NCBI GenBank assembly: GCA_963708895.1
Contig: CAVPUE010000002.1
Location: 1-64,000, forward strand
Origin: Bacillus_BD sp963708895
GTDB lineage: Bacteria; Bacillota; Bacilli; Bacillales; Cytobacillaceae
Length of the DNA stretch: 64,000 nucleotides
Direction of reading: 5' to 3'
Each line of letters opens with the position of its first letter. Positions within the stretch are counted from its first letter, which is position 1. Under the pieces are notes generated by a model that was not told the origin of the DNA, did no database searches, and was given only the letters and a program-made list of their open reading frames with translations. Both the position numbers and the translations under genes were made by a program. Below, piece by piece: positions 37,236 to 46,188 of the stretch.

Positions 37236-38444
37236 ATGAAAAAAATATCATTTATCCATGGTGCTGATTTACATTTAGATAGTCCCATGGTCGGTTTATC
37301 ACATTTACCAAAGGAAATATTTGAGCGATTAAAAGAAAGCTCCTTTACAGCGTTAAAGACATTAGTTGACGCTGCTATTCATCATAGAGTAGATTTTGTT
37401 ATTTTGGCTGGTGATTTATTTGATGAACAAGATCGAAGTGTTCGCGCGCAAACCATGCTACGGAAGGAAATGGAAAGACTTGAAATGCATGGGATTGATG
37501 TATATGTCATCCATGGTAATCATGATCATTTAAGTGGTGATTGGATCCACCTAGGATTGCCGGAAAATGTCCATATCTTTTCTGACAAGGTAGAAGTAAA
37601 AACCTATGCAAACTCAGAAGCGGTTGTGCATTTATATGGATTTAGTTATCCCACTCGTCATGTAGAGGATAACCAGTTAGTAGAGTATATTAAAAAAGAG
37701 GGGGCCGATTTTCATATTGGAATCCTCCATGGGCATTTTGAAGGGAATAGTGAACATGGTCGGTATGCATCTTTTACAACGAAAGAGCTAATGGAAAAGA
37801 AATTTGATTATTGGGCATTAGGACATATCCATAAGAGACAAATTATTCAAAATTCACCATTTATCGTTTACCCGGGAAATATTCAAGGTCGAAATCGAAA
37901 AGAGCTTGGCGAAAAAGGGTGTTATTTAGTCCAAATGACAGCACAAGAAACACAGCTAGATTTTATCGAGACAGCTGATATTATTTGGGAGCATGTTAGT
38001 GTCGATTGTAAGAATATCAACAGCTTTCAAGATTTATATTTTCATCTTCAAAAAGTAATCGAGGAAAAACGTTTAAATGGTAAAGGTGTACTATTAATCA
38101 TGACTTTATTTAATATTCAACTAATTGAAAAAGAATGGATCAGTCTTAAAAACGGCGAACTACTGCAAGTATTACAGGAAGATGAAAAAGGGCAGAATTC
38201 ATTTGTTTGGCCAATTGCAATTGACATACAAGATCATTTTGATTGGAAACGGGAGGAGCTTGAGAAAGAATCACAGTTTTATAAAGAATTGTTTGGGACA
38301 GCACAGCTGGAATCTATCACAGATAGCATCAAACCATTATATCACCATCCTACTGCATCGAGATATTTAACCACCCTATCAGAAGAAGAAAAAGAGGCAA
38401 TTAATCATGAGGCGCTACAAGTATTAATTCGTTTATTACATTAG
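37236..38444 (+). CDS. yhaO: DNA exonuclease subunit YhaO (Mre11/SbcD-like)
   Basis: 402 residues. Metallophosphoesterase motifs: GADLHLDSPM (I), LAGDLFDEQDR (II), VIHGNHDHLSG (III), then LHGHFEG and ALGHIHKRQ (IV/V), all metal ligands in place. It pairs with the SMC-like ATPase YhaN downstream, the counterpart of SbcD-SbcC or Mre11-Rad50 in double-strand-break processing. The stop codon forms the first base of repeat copy C, which separates it from yhaN. Confidence 0.92.
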   Translation: MKKISFIHGADLHLDSPMVGLSHLPKEIFERLKESSFTALKTLVDAAIHHRVDFVILAGDLFDEQDRSVRAQTMLRKEMERLEMHGIDVYVIHGNHDHLSGDWIHLGLPENVHIFSDKVEVKTYANSEAVVHLYGFSYPTRHVEDNQLVEYIKKEGADFHIGILHGHFEGNSEHGRYASFTTKELMEKKFDYWALGHIHKRQIIQNSPFIVYPGNIQGRNRKELGEKGCYLVQMTAQETQLDFIETADIIWEHVSVDCKNINSFQDLYFHLQKVIEEKRLNGKGVLLIMTLFNIQLIEKEWISLKNGELLQVLQEDEKGQNSFVWPIAIDIQDHFDWKREELEKESQFYKELFGTAQLESITDSIKPLYHHPTASRYLTTLSEEEKEAINHEALQVLIRLLH

Positions 38445-38625
38445 ATTCTTTTCTCAAACTTTGTTGCTTTTGGATAGATAAAAACTGATTGTACTTGTAC
38501 CTATCTTGACATTGGACTTTATTTTTGAGAAAAGAACTGCAAATTTTATTCGAAAGTGCAAAATAGCTTATTTCTACGTTAAAATTGGCCTTTAAATTTT
38601 AACAACAAACTTTACGAATAGAGTC
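38444..38625 (-). repeat. Dispersed ~180-bp repeat, copy C (inverted)
   Basis: Full-length copy in the opposite orientation to A and B. It begins GATTCTTTTCTCAAACTTTG and ends AACAAACTTTACGAATAGAG, nearly identical internally to copy A (including TGCAAATTTTATTCGAAAGT). It fills the yhaO-yhaN intergenic space inside an otherwise tight gene pair, and TTA flanks both ends. Confidence 0.85.
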
Positions 38626-38652
38626 TTACATTAGGATGGGGAGGTTCATAGA

Positions 38653-41632
38653 ATGCAAATAGAAGAAATTTATATATATGGTTATGGAAAATTTGAAGAT
38701 ACTAAATTTACTAATTTACATAATAAGCAAATTTTCTTTGGCAGGAATGAGGCAGGGAAGTCAACCATCATGTCCTTTATTCATAGTGTCTTATTCGGAT
38801 TTCCAACGAAACAGCAATCCGATCTCCGCTATGAACCGAAAAAGGGAGCTAAATATGGTGGCCAACTGACGATTCTTTTTTCTAAACACGGTCGGACCGT
38901 TATTGAAAGAGTAAAGGGAAAAGCAACAGGTGATTGTTCTGTCAGGTTAGAAAGTGGAGAAATTGGCGGAGAAGAATTGCTAAAAAGTCTCCTTTCATCC
39001 ATTGATAAGCATCTATATACGTCGATCTTTTCTTTTAATCTACACGGACTACAGAACATCCATCAAATGAAAGAACAGGATTTAGGTAGATTTTTATTTT
39101 CAATTGGAACGGTCGGAACAGATCAACTATTGAAAGCTGAGAATGAATTATCTAAGGAGCTTGATGCCCGGTTTAAGTCCAATGGTAGGAATCCGTATTT
39201 AAATGTTTCTTTAAAGGAGTTACAGCAACTTCGTAATGAATTACGAAAAGCAGAGAGTCAAAACGATCAATATATGACGCTCCTGCAAAAAAGAGATAGT
39301 ATTGAAACGCAGATTCAAAAATTAAAAGCAACATCTACTGAGCTAAGTCGTAAAAAAGCGAAAATAGAAGAGTGGCAAAAGCTGTCTCCGCTTTTTGAAC
39401 AAGAAAAGGTTCTTCATAAGGAATTAGTACAGTATGATGGAATCATCTTCCCTGATAAAGGATTAGAGACCCTTGAACAATTGACAGGAACACAGACTGT
39501 AATAGAAAGAAAAATACATACATTAGAACAACGACTCCAGCGTTTAAAGGAAGAACTTCTGAAGCTCAAACCGGATTTTACGATCCTTGAAAAGGAAAAT
39601 GAAATTAATACGATTGTTGAGAATCTGCCTTTATTAGAAAAAACGAAACAAGAACAACACGGCCTTGGAGTTAATTTGAAAAAGGTAGAGGAAGAAATCT
39701 TATTTTTACAAAATAAAATTCATCTCCCACTTACGGATCAAGATATCTTAACGATTAATACAAGCATATTTATGAAGGAAAAAGCATCTGATCTTTATTC
39801 TAAACAGAAAAGTTTATTCGATAAAAAATTAGAGCTTGATCAAAGATTTCATGAAGAGAAAACAAGCTTGGAAGAATTAGAGTTAAAAGAGGAAACCATC
39901 AAAAAGGAACTTATTCCAGAATTTGAGCGCAAGGAAATTCAGCACACTTTATCTCTTTCAACAGAAAAGGAACATTTAATTCACCAAAAAGAAGATCTTG
40001 AAGAGAGACTTACACACTTGAAACGCTCTCATCAAAAAGAGGTAAGTAGAAGAAAATATGATGTGATCCAGTACTCCGTATTTGCCCTTCTGTTTGTTGT
40101 ACTATGTGGATTTGGGATATTCTCTAATAATCTTTCCTTTTTACTTATAGGAGGAATAGGGGCGCTTTTTAGCCTTTTATCATTAATGAAAGGGAATATT
40201 TCTAAGGATATCCAACTACTGCAAACAGAAATATCTTCATTACAGCAAAAATTGAGCGGACTAGAAAGGGATATTGAGACACCTAGAGCTCATGTTGAAC
40301 TGCTTCAACAGAAGCTTGAAAAGGATCAGGCAATAAGAGATGAAATCAATCAGTTAAAACGGATGATAAAAAGACAACAAGATATTTATGATCATGTCGT
40401 CGATTTATTCGAACAATGGGAGAAAAATGATGCACAATTACGTGAAGATTTATTAGCGGTAGGAAGGGAGTTAAGAATCCCTGATAGTATTGCTCTTCAT
40501 TATTTATTTGATGCCTTTCAGATTATTGATCAATTGAAAAAGGTATATATCGAGAGGGATCATTTAACGGAACAGGTAAAGGCCAATGAGGAGATTATGA
40601 ATGAAATGACAGTGATCCTCAAGGAGCTTTCGTTACAGATTTATAAAGATGAAAAGCATAACGATCATGAGCTTGCTTTTACATTGAAGAAAAGATTGCG
40701 TCATGAATTAGAAAAACAAATTCAATATAAAGAAAAATTAGATCAACATCGTCACGTTGAAGAAGAATTAAAAGACCTGCATTTAGAATGGGAAGGAATC
40801 AACAAAGAAATGATTTCTCTCCTTACTAGTGCGTCTGCTCAAGATGTAGATGAATTTAAAAAAATCGGCGAAAAGGCGCTGCGAAAGGCAGAATTACTAG
40901 CAGAATATAATAGCCTGGAGTCTCAATTAAAGTTTTCAACGATTGATTTGACCGAAATGCAATCTATTTCATATGAAGAAACTGGGGAACAATTAGAAGA
41001 AGTGTCAACTGCACAAGAAAATCTAGATGTAGAAATGATTGGATTACAAGAGGAACTTGCATCGGTTAAATATAAAATTGACATGATTGAAGAAGGGGGG
41101 ACATATGCCGAGCTTTTCCATCGTTATAAACAATTAAAGTCTCAATTTGAAATGGATGCAAAGGAATGGGCTAAATATGCAGTTGCTAAGGAAATTCTTC
41201 AAAAAACAGTCAATAATTTTAAAGAGGCTTGGTTTCCGAAAATGCTTATTAAAGCTGAGGAGTATTTGCATTTTTTAACGGGTGGTCATTACACTCGTAT
41301 TATCCCAAAACGAGAAAGCAGCGGCTTTTTGATTGAGAGTCAGTGATCAAATTCTGTTTGAAGCAAATGAGCTAAGTCAGGCAACGATGGAACAAATTTA
41401 TATTTCTATTCGGTTAGCGTTGGCTGTTACTGTCTATGAAAAATATAAACTGCCAATTATGATTGATGATAGCTTTGTTAACTTTGATGAGATTAGAACA
41501 AAAAGAGTCATACAGTTATTGGAAAGTTTAGAGTCCTATCAAATTTTATTTTTCACTTGTCATCAACATTTATTAGCTCATTTCCAAGATGCAGAAATCA
41601 TGGAGATTGAAAAAGAAAAGTCAATTCAGTAG
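38653..41632 (+). CDS. yhaN: SbcC/Rad50-like ATPase YhaN (frameshifted in this sequence)
   Basis: 992 residues after correction. Walker A FFGRNEAGKSTIMSF lies near residue 35. Two long coiled-coil arms (about 170-440 and 520-830) flank a hydrophobic hairpin near 480-520 that may be membrane-associated, as in YhaN relatives. The ABC signature ELSQATMEQIYISIRLALA and Walker B IMIDDSFVNFDEIRTKR occur after the break. One extra base at 41336-41345 splits it. It would join YhaO to form a nuclease complex. yhaM, next in B. subtilis, is absent. Confidence 0.9.
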
Positions 41633-41719
41633 AAATCTACGTTTAGTTTTCTCCCTTTGACATATCCTTCTAAATGCTCTCATAAACTATAGGACAAACC
41701 CTTAGGTGAGGTGATTAGC

Positions 41720-41911
41720 ATGGATATTCCATTTTGGATGTATTTTGTTGTAATGGGTATTATGATAAGTGGTTATATGGTGGTCAAAACTGGTAAGGAC
41801 GAGAAAAAAATCGAAGATGAAATTATTGAGCGTGAAGGTGAAGTATATATGAAACGATTAGAACAAGAGCGCGAGGAGAAAAAGACAGAAGAGAAATCAA
41901 TGGGTGTATAA
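41720..41911 (+). CDS. yhaL: Sporulation membrane protein YhaL
   Basis: 63 residues: one N-terminal membrane helix (MDIPFWMYFVVMGIMISGYMVV) followed by a highly charged Lys/Glu helical tail. It matches YhaL, which precedes prsA in B. subtilis. ATG 41720 has GTGAGGTG nearby; a GTG nine bases upstream is the alternative. Confidence 0.85.
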   Translation: MDIPFWMYFVVMGIMISGYMVVKTGKDEKKIEDEIIEREGEVYMKRLEQEREEKKTEEKSMGV

Positions 41912-41914
41912 TAA

Positions 41915-41948
41915 CAAGAAAGACCAACTTTTAAGTTGGTCTTTCTTG
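41915..41948. terminator. Bidirectional terminator between yhaL and prsA
   Basis: Almost perfect CAAGAAAGACCAACTT / AAGTTGGTCTTTCTTG stem with a 2-base loop, between converging genes. Confidence 0.92.
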
Positions 41949-41963
41949 TGGTGTTCGTCTGAA

Positions 41964-42830
41964 TTACTTTTCTTCTTTATCTTTATCTGAAGTAGTAGTA
42001 CCTAGAACATTTTCAAGGTCCTTATCCTTTACTTTAACTCCAGCATCTTTCATTTCTTTACTGATGGCCTCTTGAATGGTAACAGGGTTACTTAAGCGAG
42101 AGGTAAGTACTTGTTTCTTCATATCCTCTTTAACGTCCTCAAAAGGTTCTTTTTCTTTCTTTTCTGTTACCTTAATGATATGAAAGCCAAACTGTGATTG
42201 AACAGGCTCACTTATTTCATTAACTTCTAAAGCGTAAGCAGCTTCTTCAAACTCAGGTACCATCTTACCAGGTCCAAACCAACCAAGGTCTCCACCTTGT
42301 TCAGCAGAACCATCTGAAGAGTATTCTTTAGCTAAGTCTTCGAATTTTTCACCAGCATCTAGTTTTGACTTAACTTCCTTCGCTTTTTCTTCATCTTCAA
42401 CTAAAATATGACTTGCTTTAATTTCAGGCTTGTATTCTTCATCATAATACTTTTTAACATCTTCATCTGTGATATTTGAAGCTACAGCTTTTTCTAGTAA
42501 AAGATTAAGTTTTAAGTAGTCCTCTTTAAAAGCATCTTCTGATTCAAAACCTGATTGTTGATAGAAAGTCTCGCCATATTGTTCCTTGAATTCTTTAACT
42601 TTTTCGTCTAATTCTTTATCTGATACTTCGTATTTATCCGCTAAAACCTTCTCATACAGCATTGATTGTAAAACAGGTTCCCCAGCCATGTCTTTCATTT
42701 CTGTATAGAATTCATCTTTTGTTATATTCCCAACTTTGGATTCTACAATTACATCCGATCCGCCACCGTTACAAGCTGTTAAAGTAAGAATTCCGGTTGC
42801 AATCGTAATAGGCAACATCCATTTTTTCAC
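41964..42830 (-). CDS. prsA: Peptidyl-prolyl isomerase lipoprotein PrsA
   Basis: 288 residues. A lipoprotein signal has lipobox LTAC (Cys20). An N-terminal chaperone region (~25-130) is followed by a parvulin domain (IKASHILVEDEEKAKEV near 135-150, then GGDLGWFGPGKMVPEFEEAA and QFGFHIIKVTEK). The C-terminal helical tail is Lys/Asp/Glu-rich. It folds exported proteins on the outer face of the membrane. Monocistronic with a shared terminator. Confidence 0.96.
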   Translation of the reverse strand: MKKWMLPITIATGILTLTACNGGGSDVIVESKVGNITKDEFYTEMKDMAGEPVLQSMLYEKVLADKYEVSDKELDEKVKEFKEQYGETFYQQSGFESEDAFKEDYLKLNLLLEKAVASNITDEDVKKYYDEEYKPEIKASHILVEDEEKAKEVKSKLDAGEKFEDLAKEYSSDGSAEQGGDLGWFGPGKMVPEFEEAAYALEVNEISEPVQSQFGFHIIKVTEKKEKEPFEDVKEDMKKQVLTSRLSNPVTIQEAISKEMKDAGVKVKDKDLENVLGTTTSDKDKEEK

Positions 42831-43013
42831 GTATTAACACTCCCAAACTAATTATTAATCGTACAAGCAACAAACATTACTATACCATAAATTTATCTTG
42901 TAACAAATTAATTACCATCAAAACACATTAATTTTTTACAAAACTAGGTATATGACCAGTACAAATCTGGACTGTGTACATAAGATAAATCGTAAGAGAA
43001 AGGAAGTTAGAGA

Positions 43014-43094
43014 ATGAAACATCAAAACACTGATTTCGCATTAATCGTTGTTTTGTTCATTTTATTAATTATCGTTGGGGCTTCCTTTTTTTAA
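43014..43094 (+). CDS. YjcZ-family 26-residue sporulation mini-protein
   Basis: The product is a short polar head followed by FALIVVLFILLIIVGASFF, the YjcZ-family transmembrane pattern. AGGAAG stands about 10 bases before the ATG. Members are tiny membrane proteins made in sporulating cells. It differs from its neighbour at 43177 mainly in the head, indicating tandem duplication. Confidence 0.75.
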   Translation: MKHQNTDFALIVVLFILLIIVGASFF

Positions 43095-43176
43095 GATTTC
43101 TTCAGCACCTTATGTGATGGTGTACGACCACATAGAAGAGATATAGGTATTGATACCTTTAGAAGGAGGTGTTAGT

Positions 43177-43260
43177 ATGGGTCAATCTTACGGCGGAGGA
43201 TTTGCGTTAATCGTGGTCCTATTCATTTTATTAATCATTGTTGGCGCTGCTTGGTTATAA
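43177..43260 (+). CDS. YjcZ-family 27-residue sporulation mini-protein
   Basis: Gly/Tyr/Ser-rich head (MGQSYGGG), then FALIVVLFILLIIVGAAWL. A very strong ribosome site, AGAAGGAGGTG, lies six bases before the ATG. A terminator follows at once. It is a paralogue of the 26-residue gene 83 bases upstream. Confidence 0.85.
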   Translation: MGQSYGGGFALIVVLFILLIIVGAAWL

Positions 43261-43282
43261 GCAAAAGTTGGGCGTGAAATAA

Positions 43283-43310
43283 AAAAAGCGGTGAACCTTC
43301 ACCGCTTTTT
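43283..43310 (+). terminator. Terminator after the YjcZ pair
   Basis: AAAAAGCGGTGAA / TTCACCGCTTTTT stem with a 2-base loop; symmetrical, so it can also end the converging minus-strand gene. Confidence 0.9.
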
Positions 43311-43325
43311 AAAACTGTCCTTAAG

Positions 43326-43511
43326 TTAAGTTATTGCCACTAAAATCTCAATATATGAAGAGATTAATAATATGGTAATAAGAATATTAATGGTTCTGAA
43401 TACGTTTGATTGCCGTTCTTCAGGGATTTCCTTTTGTTGACAAAGGGAATTGGTCAGTTTATTAATATTAAATAAAATGAAAATAGCAAATAAAATGTAA
43501 AAGAATATCAT
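43326..43511 (-). CDS. 61-residue membrane protein with two helices
   Basis: The ATG at 43511 has AAAGGAGG 11 bases upstream. Two hydrophobic helices (about 1-18 and 40-60) are joined by a polar loop (NSLCQQKEIPEERQSN). I do not recognise the family. Placed convergent with the YjcZ genes in the sporulation-rich prsA-yhaI interval. Confidence 0.6.
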   Translation of the reverse strand: MIFFYILFAIFILFNINKLTNSLCQQKEIPEERQSNVFRTINILITILLISSYIEILVAIT

Positions 43512-43932
43512 TAAATAAATTCCTCCTTTTAAAGAGGCTGATTGTGTCACGTAAATAGAACCTAATACCTGAATAGGACTATCACGCTTAATAAAAAAGC
43601 CAAATTATATTAAGTGTTAAAAATAGACCCAAGAAATTATCGAAATGGAATCATTCTTTTCAATACATATGCTTAACATTTAAACTTATGTACATAATCC
43701 TACTAGAAAAGCCGTTAAAATGATAGAATAATGTACAAAGCCTTTAAAACATGTAACAAAATGCTTTAATAAATCTGGAGCAAATCGTTCGAGCGAATTT
43801 GATTAATGTAACCAAACCTTATACTATGTAAATTTACGATGAAAGCAAAAAAAAATCAATAGTAAAATGTGTTATGTTATTTATTAGTACGATTAATGCA
43901 TAGAAGCATATCTTTGAAGTGGGGAAAGAAAT
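43512..43932. other. Gene-free region upstream of yhaI
   Basis: 421 bases, AT-rich, without a supportable gene. It contains an imperfect palindrome AAATCGTTCGAGCGAATTT (43782-43800), ~130 bases before yhaI, that could be an operator. The yhaI ribosome site GTGGGG is at its end. Confidence 0.35.
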
Positions 43933-44268
43933 ATGGATTTACAAGCTATAGTGGATAGAATTAAAATATTAGAATACCACCAATCTCTTCTGCTTAAAAT
44001 GAATAAGTCATCTTCAGAGGCATTTTTCAAATTGATTATTGAAAAATCACTCTCTGAAGATGAGGTAAACCAATTTTATAATCAATGTGAAAAAATGAGC
44101 AAAAAATACAAAGAACAGAAAGCGGAAGGATTTGTTTATTTTCAACCGCTTTTTGAAAAGTTCATCCAGGAACTTCATCCAAGGCTTAATGGAAAGGAAG
44201 TCATTTTAGCTTGTTTAACACAAGGGCTGTATGTCCCAATCATGACAGAGTTTAAAAAGTATTTATAA
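43933..44268 (+). CDS. yhaI: YhaI (DUF1878)
   Basis: 111-residue helical soluble protein (MDLQAIVDRIKILEYHQSLL ... FEKFIQELHP). It matches B. subtilis YhaI, which sits tail-to-tail with hpr as here (gap of five bases). Function is unknown. Confidence 0.88.
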   Translation: MDLQAIVDRIKILEYHQSLLLKMNKSSSEAFFKLIIEKSLSEDEVNQFYNQCEKMSKKYKEQKAEGFVYFQPLFEKFIQELHPRLNGKEVILACLTQGLYVPIMTEFKKYL

Positions 44269-44273
44269 AAAAC

Positions 44274-44855
44274 TTAAATAAATTCTTTCTCCAAATCAGG
44301 CTTTTTAATAATCTTACCATCTTTTTCAGTGAAGTTTTGATCGACATTGTTGAAAGAAGTTTCAAAGATTTCCATAAAGTCATCGCCGTAAATATTACGA
44401 ACGATCGCCATTAGTTCCATAATCTCTGGAAACTTGCCATAGAGGTCTTTTAATGGTAATGATGCAGTAAAGACTGAAGTTTGTGTAGGATCATATGATT
44501 CCATTAAATCTAAAAATATTTGTTCCCCTTTTTCTGTTAGTTTAATATACGTATTCCGTTTGTCATTTTCCTTTTTAGAAAACTCCAGAAGGCCTCGTTC
44601 TTCTAATTTTTTGGAAAAGTTAAAAGCCGTTGAAACATGCATGACACCAAATTTGGCTACGTCTGAGATGGAAGCGCCATTTAATTGATAAGCAATCATT
44701 AAGATATGGTGTTCATTAATATTAAGATCGTACGGTTTAATCCATTGTTGCCAGTCTTTCTCAATCGATTTCCATAATGCTTTACCTAGTTGTGAAATTC
44801 GTTGATTAAAAAGCAGCGCTTCCTTAATAGAAAACTCTTTTTCTTCCATCCTCAT
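44274..44855 (-). CDS. scoC: Transition-state regulator ScoC (Hpr), MarR family
   Basis: 193 residues. The winged-helix core WKSIEKDWQQWIKPYDLNIN, HHILMIAYQLNGASISDVAK and FNFSKKLEERGLLEFSKKEN is nearly identical to B. subtilis ScoC. It represses extracellular protease genes, peptide permeases and early sporulation functions. The C-terminal tail is ~10 residues shorter than in B. subtilis. Start ATG 44855 after AAAAGGGG, with an in-frame ATG six bases on. Confidence 0.95.
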   Translation of the reverse strand: MRMEEKEFSIKEALLFNQRISQLGKALWKSIEKDWQQWIKPYDLNINEHHILMIAYQLNGASISDVAKFGVMHVSTAFNFSKKLEERGLLEFSKKENDKRNTYIKLTEKGEQIFLDLMESYDPTQTSVFTASLPLKDLYGKFPEIMELMAIVRNIYGDDFMEIFETSFNNVDQNFTEKDGKIIKKPDLEKEFI

Positions 44856-45078
44856 ATTCCCCTTTTCGTTATCTCTCTTTATTATTATGCCAATAAAGTA
44901 AAGATTAATAAAGATAATAATTTACTAAATTTTTAGAATATGCATAAATTCTGTGTATGTCTATTAGAATATAGTTCTATAATTATTACTATTATCATAG
45001 TATATTTGTTTTCGATTAGGAAAGGAGAAAATCCTGCTTTTATTTTGAATTTTTTTAAAAATGTCAGAATATACACAA

Positions 45079-45435
45079 TTATTTGTGTAATGATGCTTCG
45101 ATTTCTTCAATTGTTTTTTCAATAGAAGAAATTTCTCTTTGTAATTGTACTTGGTGAGGGTGGATTTCTTCTTTCCATTCTACTAATACGTTTTTTAAGT
45201 CAGATACAAAGGCTCCTATTGAAACTTTACTTTCTAAAGTAGCAGCGGAAATGGCCTGTTGTAATTCATGTAAATTGGATTTGATTTCTGTAAGGTGTTG
45301 TCTAAACTGATCTGCAGTCTCTTTAACGTTTAAACGATTCTCTTCGCCAGAATTAGGGGTTGTTAATAGGGTTGTAATAGCAGCAGTCATACCGCCAACT
45401 AATAAACCAAGAAAGAATGATTTTCCATTCATCAC
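45079..45435 (-). CDS. yhaH: YtxH-domain protein YhaH
   Basis: 118 residues: an N-terminal membrane helix with the YtxH pattern FFLGLLVGGMTAAITTLLTTP, then a long amphipathic coiled coil to the end. YtxH/YhaH proteins are stress-induced and peripheral to the membrane. AGGAGAGG precedes the ATG. Position between scoC and trpP is as in B. subtilis. Confidence 0.85.
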   Translation of the reverse strand: MMNGKSFFLGLLVGGMTAAITTLLTTPNSGEENRLNVKETADQFRQHLTEIKSNLHELQQAISAATLESKVSIGAFVSDLKNVLVEWKEEIHPHQVQLQREISSIEKTIEEIEASLHK

Positions 45436-45476
45436 TTTTCACCTCTCCTAAAATGATAGTTTGACCATACTTATAA

Positions 45477-45503
45477 GAAAAACCCGTCAATATAGACGGG
45501 TTT
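45477..45503 (-). terminator. Terminator of trpP
   Basis: AAACCCGTC / GACGGGTTT stem; on the minus strand it is followed by TTTTTC, just past the trpP stop. Confidence 0.85.
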
Positions 45504-45510
45504 CAGGGTG

Positions 45511-46041
45511 TTATTGACTGATTGTTTGTTGCCCAGAGAATGAAGTTTTTTTCATGACTGTTGTCGCTATTGGATATAAAACAATCATGACAATGGTATT
45601 TACTGCTGCAGCTGGTAATACGGCTCCTGCAAACATAGCAGCAAATTGTCCTGGTAACCCGATAATGATGTAAGCTGAACCTAGGAATATCGCACCTGAA
45701 ATTAATGTGCCAAGAGCTGTTAAAATAGCTACAGAAATAATTGACTTTTTAAATTTACCAAGAAGCATAAATAGTGCTAAGAATATAAATGCTGTGAAGA
45801 ATTTATCGATAATATTTGGGAAAAATCCCCCTGGCATCGATGTTGTGATACCTGAAATAATTCCTGTCGCAAGCCCAATTAACAGTGTACTTTTAAAATC
45901 TGGAAATAAGATAATTCCTAAAAACATCATCGTAAGCATCATGTCAGGCTTCATCCCAAATACAAATCCAGGAACAACTGCGTGTAAAACCGTCCCCATA
46001 CCTACTAATAGAGCAATAATGACCAATTTTTTTGTATTCAT
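45511..46041 (-). CDS. trpP: Tryptophan transporter TrpP (YhaG)
   Basis: 176 residues with five or six membrane spans (KLVIIALLVGMGTVLHAVVPGF at the start, MKPDMMLTMMFLGIILFPD after). TrpP imports tryptophan across the cytoplasmic membrane. Its translation start is covered by a TRAP-binding array (46044-46080), so tryptophan-activated TRAP should block ribosome access. Confidence 0.93.
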   Translation of the reverse strand: MNTKKLVIIALLVGMGTVLHAVVPGFVFGMKPDMMLTMMFLGIILFPDFKSTLLIGLATGIISGITTSMPGGFFPNIIDKFFTAFIFLALFMLLGKFKKSIISVAILTALGTLISGAIFLGSAYIIIGLPGQFAAMFAGAVLPAAAVNTIVMIVLYPIATTVMKKTSFSGQQTISQ

Positions 46042-46043
46042 TT

Positions 46044-46080
46044 CTCATCTCTCCTCATCTATTCTAAACTCTTTGTTCTC
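46044..46080 (-). promoter_or_regulatory. TRAP-binding triplet array over the trpP ribosome site
   Basis: On the mRNA strand, six G/UAG triplets recur with exactly 2-base spacers (GAG tt UAG aa UAG at GAG ga GAG at GAG), ending 2 bases before AUG; a seventh GAG lies six bases further upstream. The GAGGAGAG of the array is also the Shine-Dalgarno site. This is the known TRAP recognition pattern and translational control of trpP. Confidence 0.85.
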
Positions 46081-46188
46081 TTCCTGCAGTGCACTCATTG
46101 CCTGTAGCGAAAAGTTTTATTCATTATATCATACTATCTAAGTGAATTGAAAGAATTATTATTCTAATAATTTCTCAGGTTCACTTTA

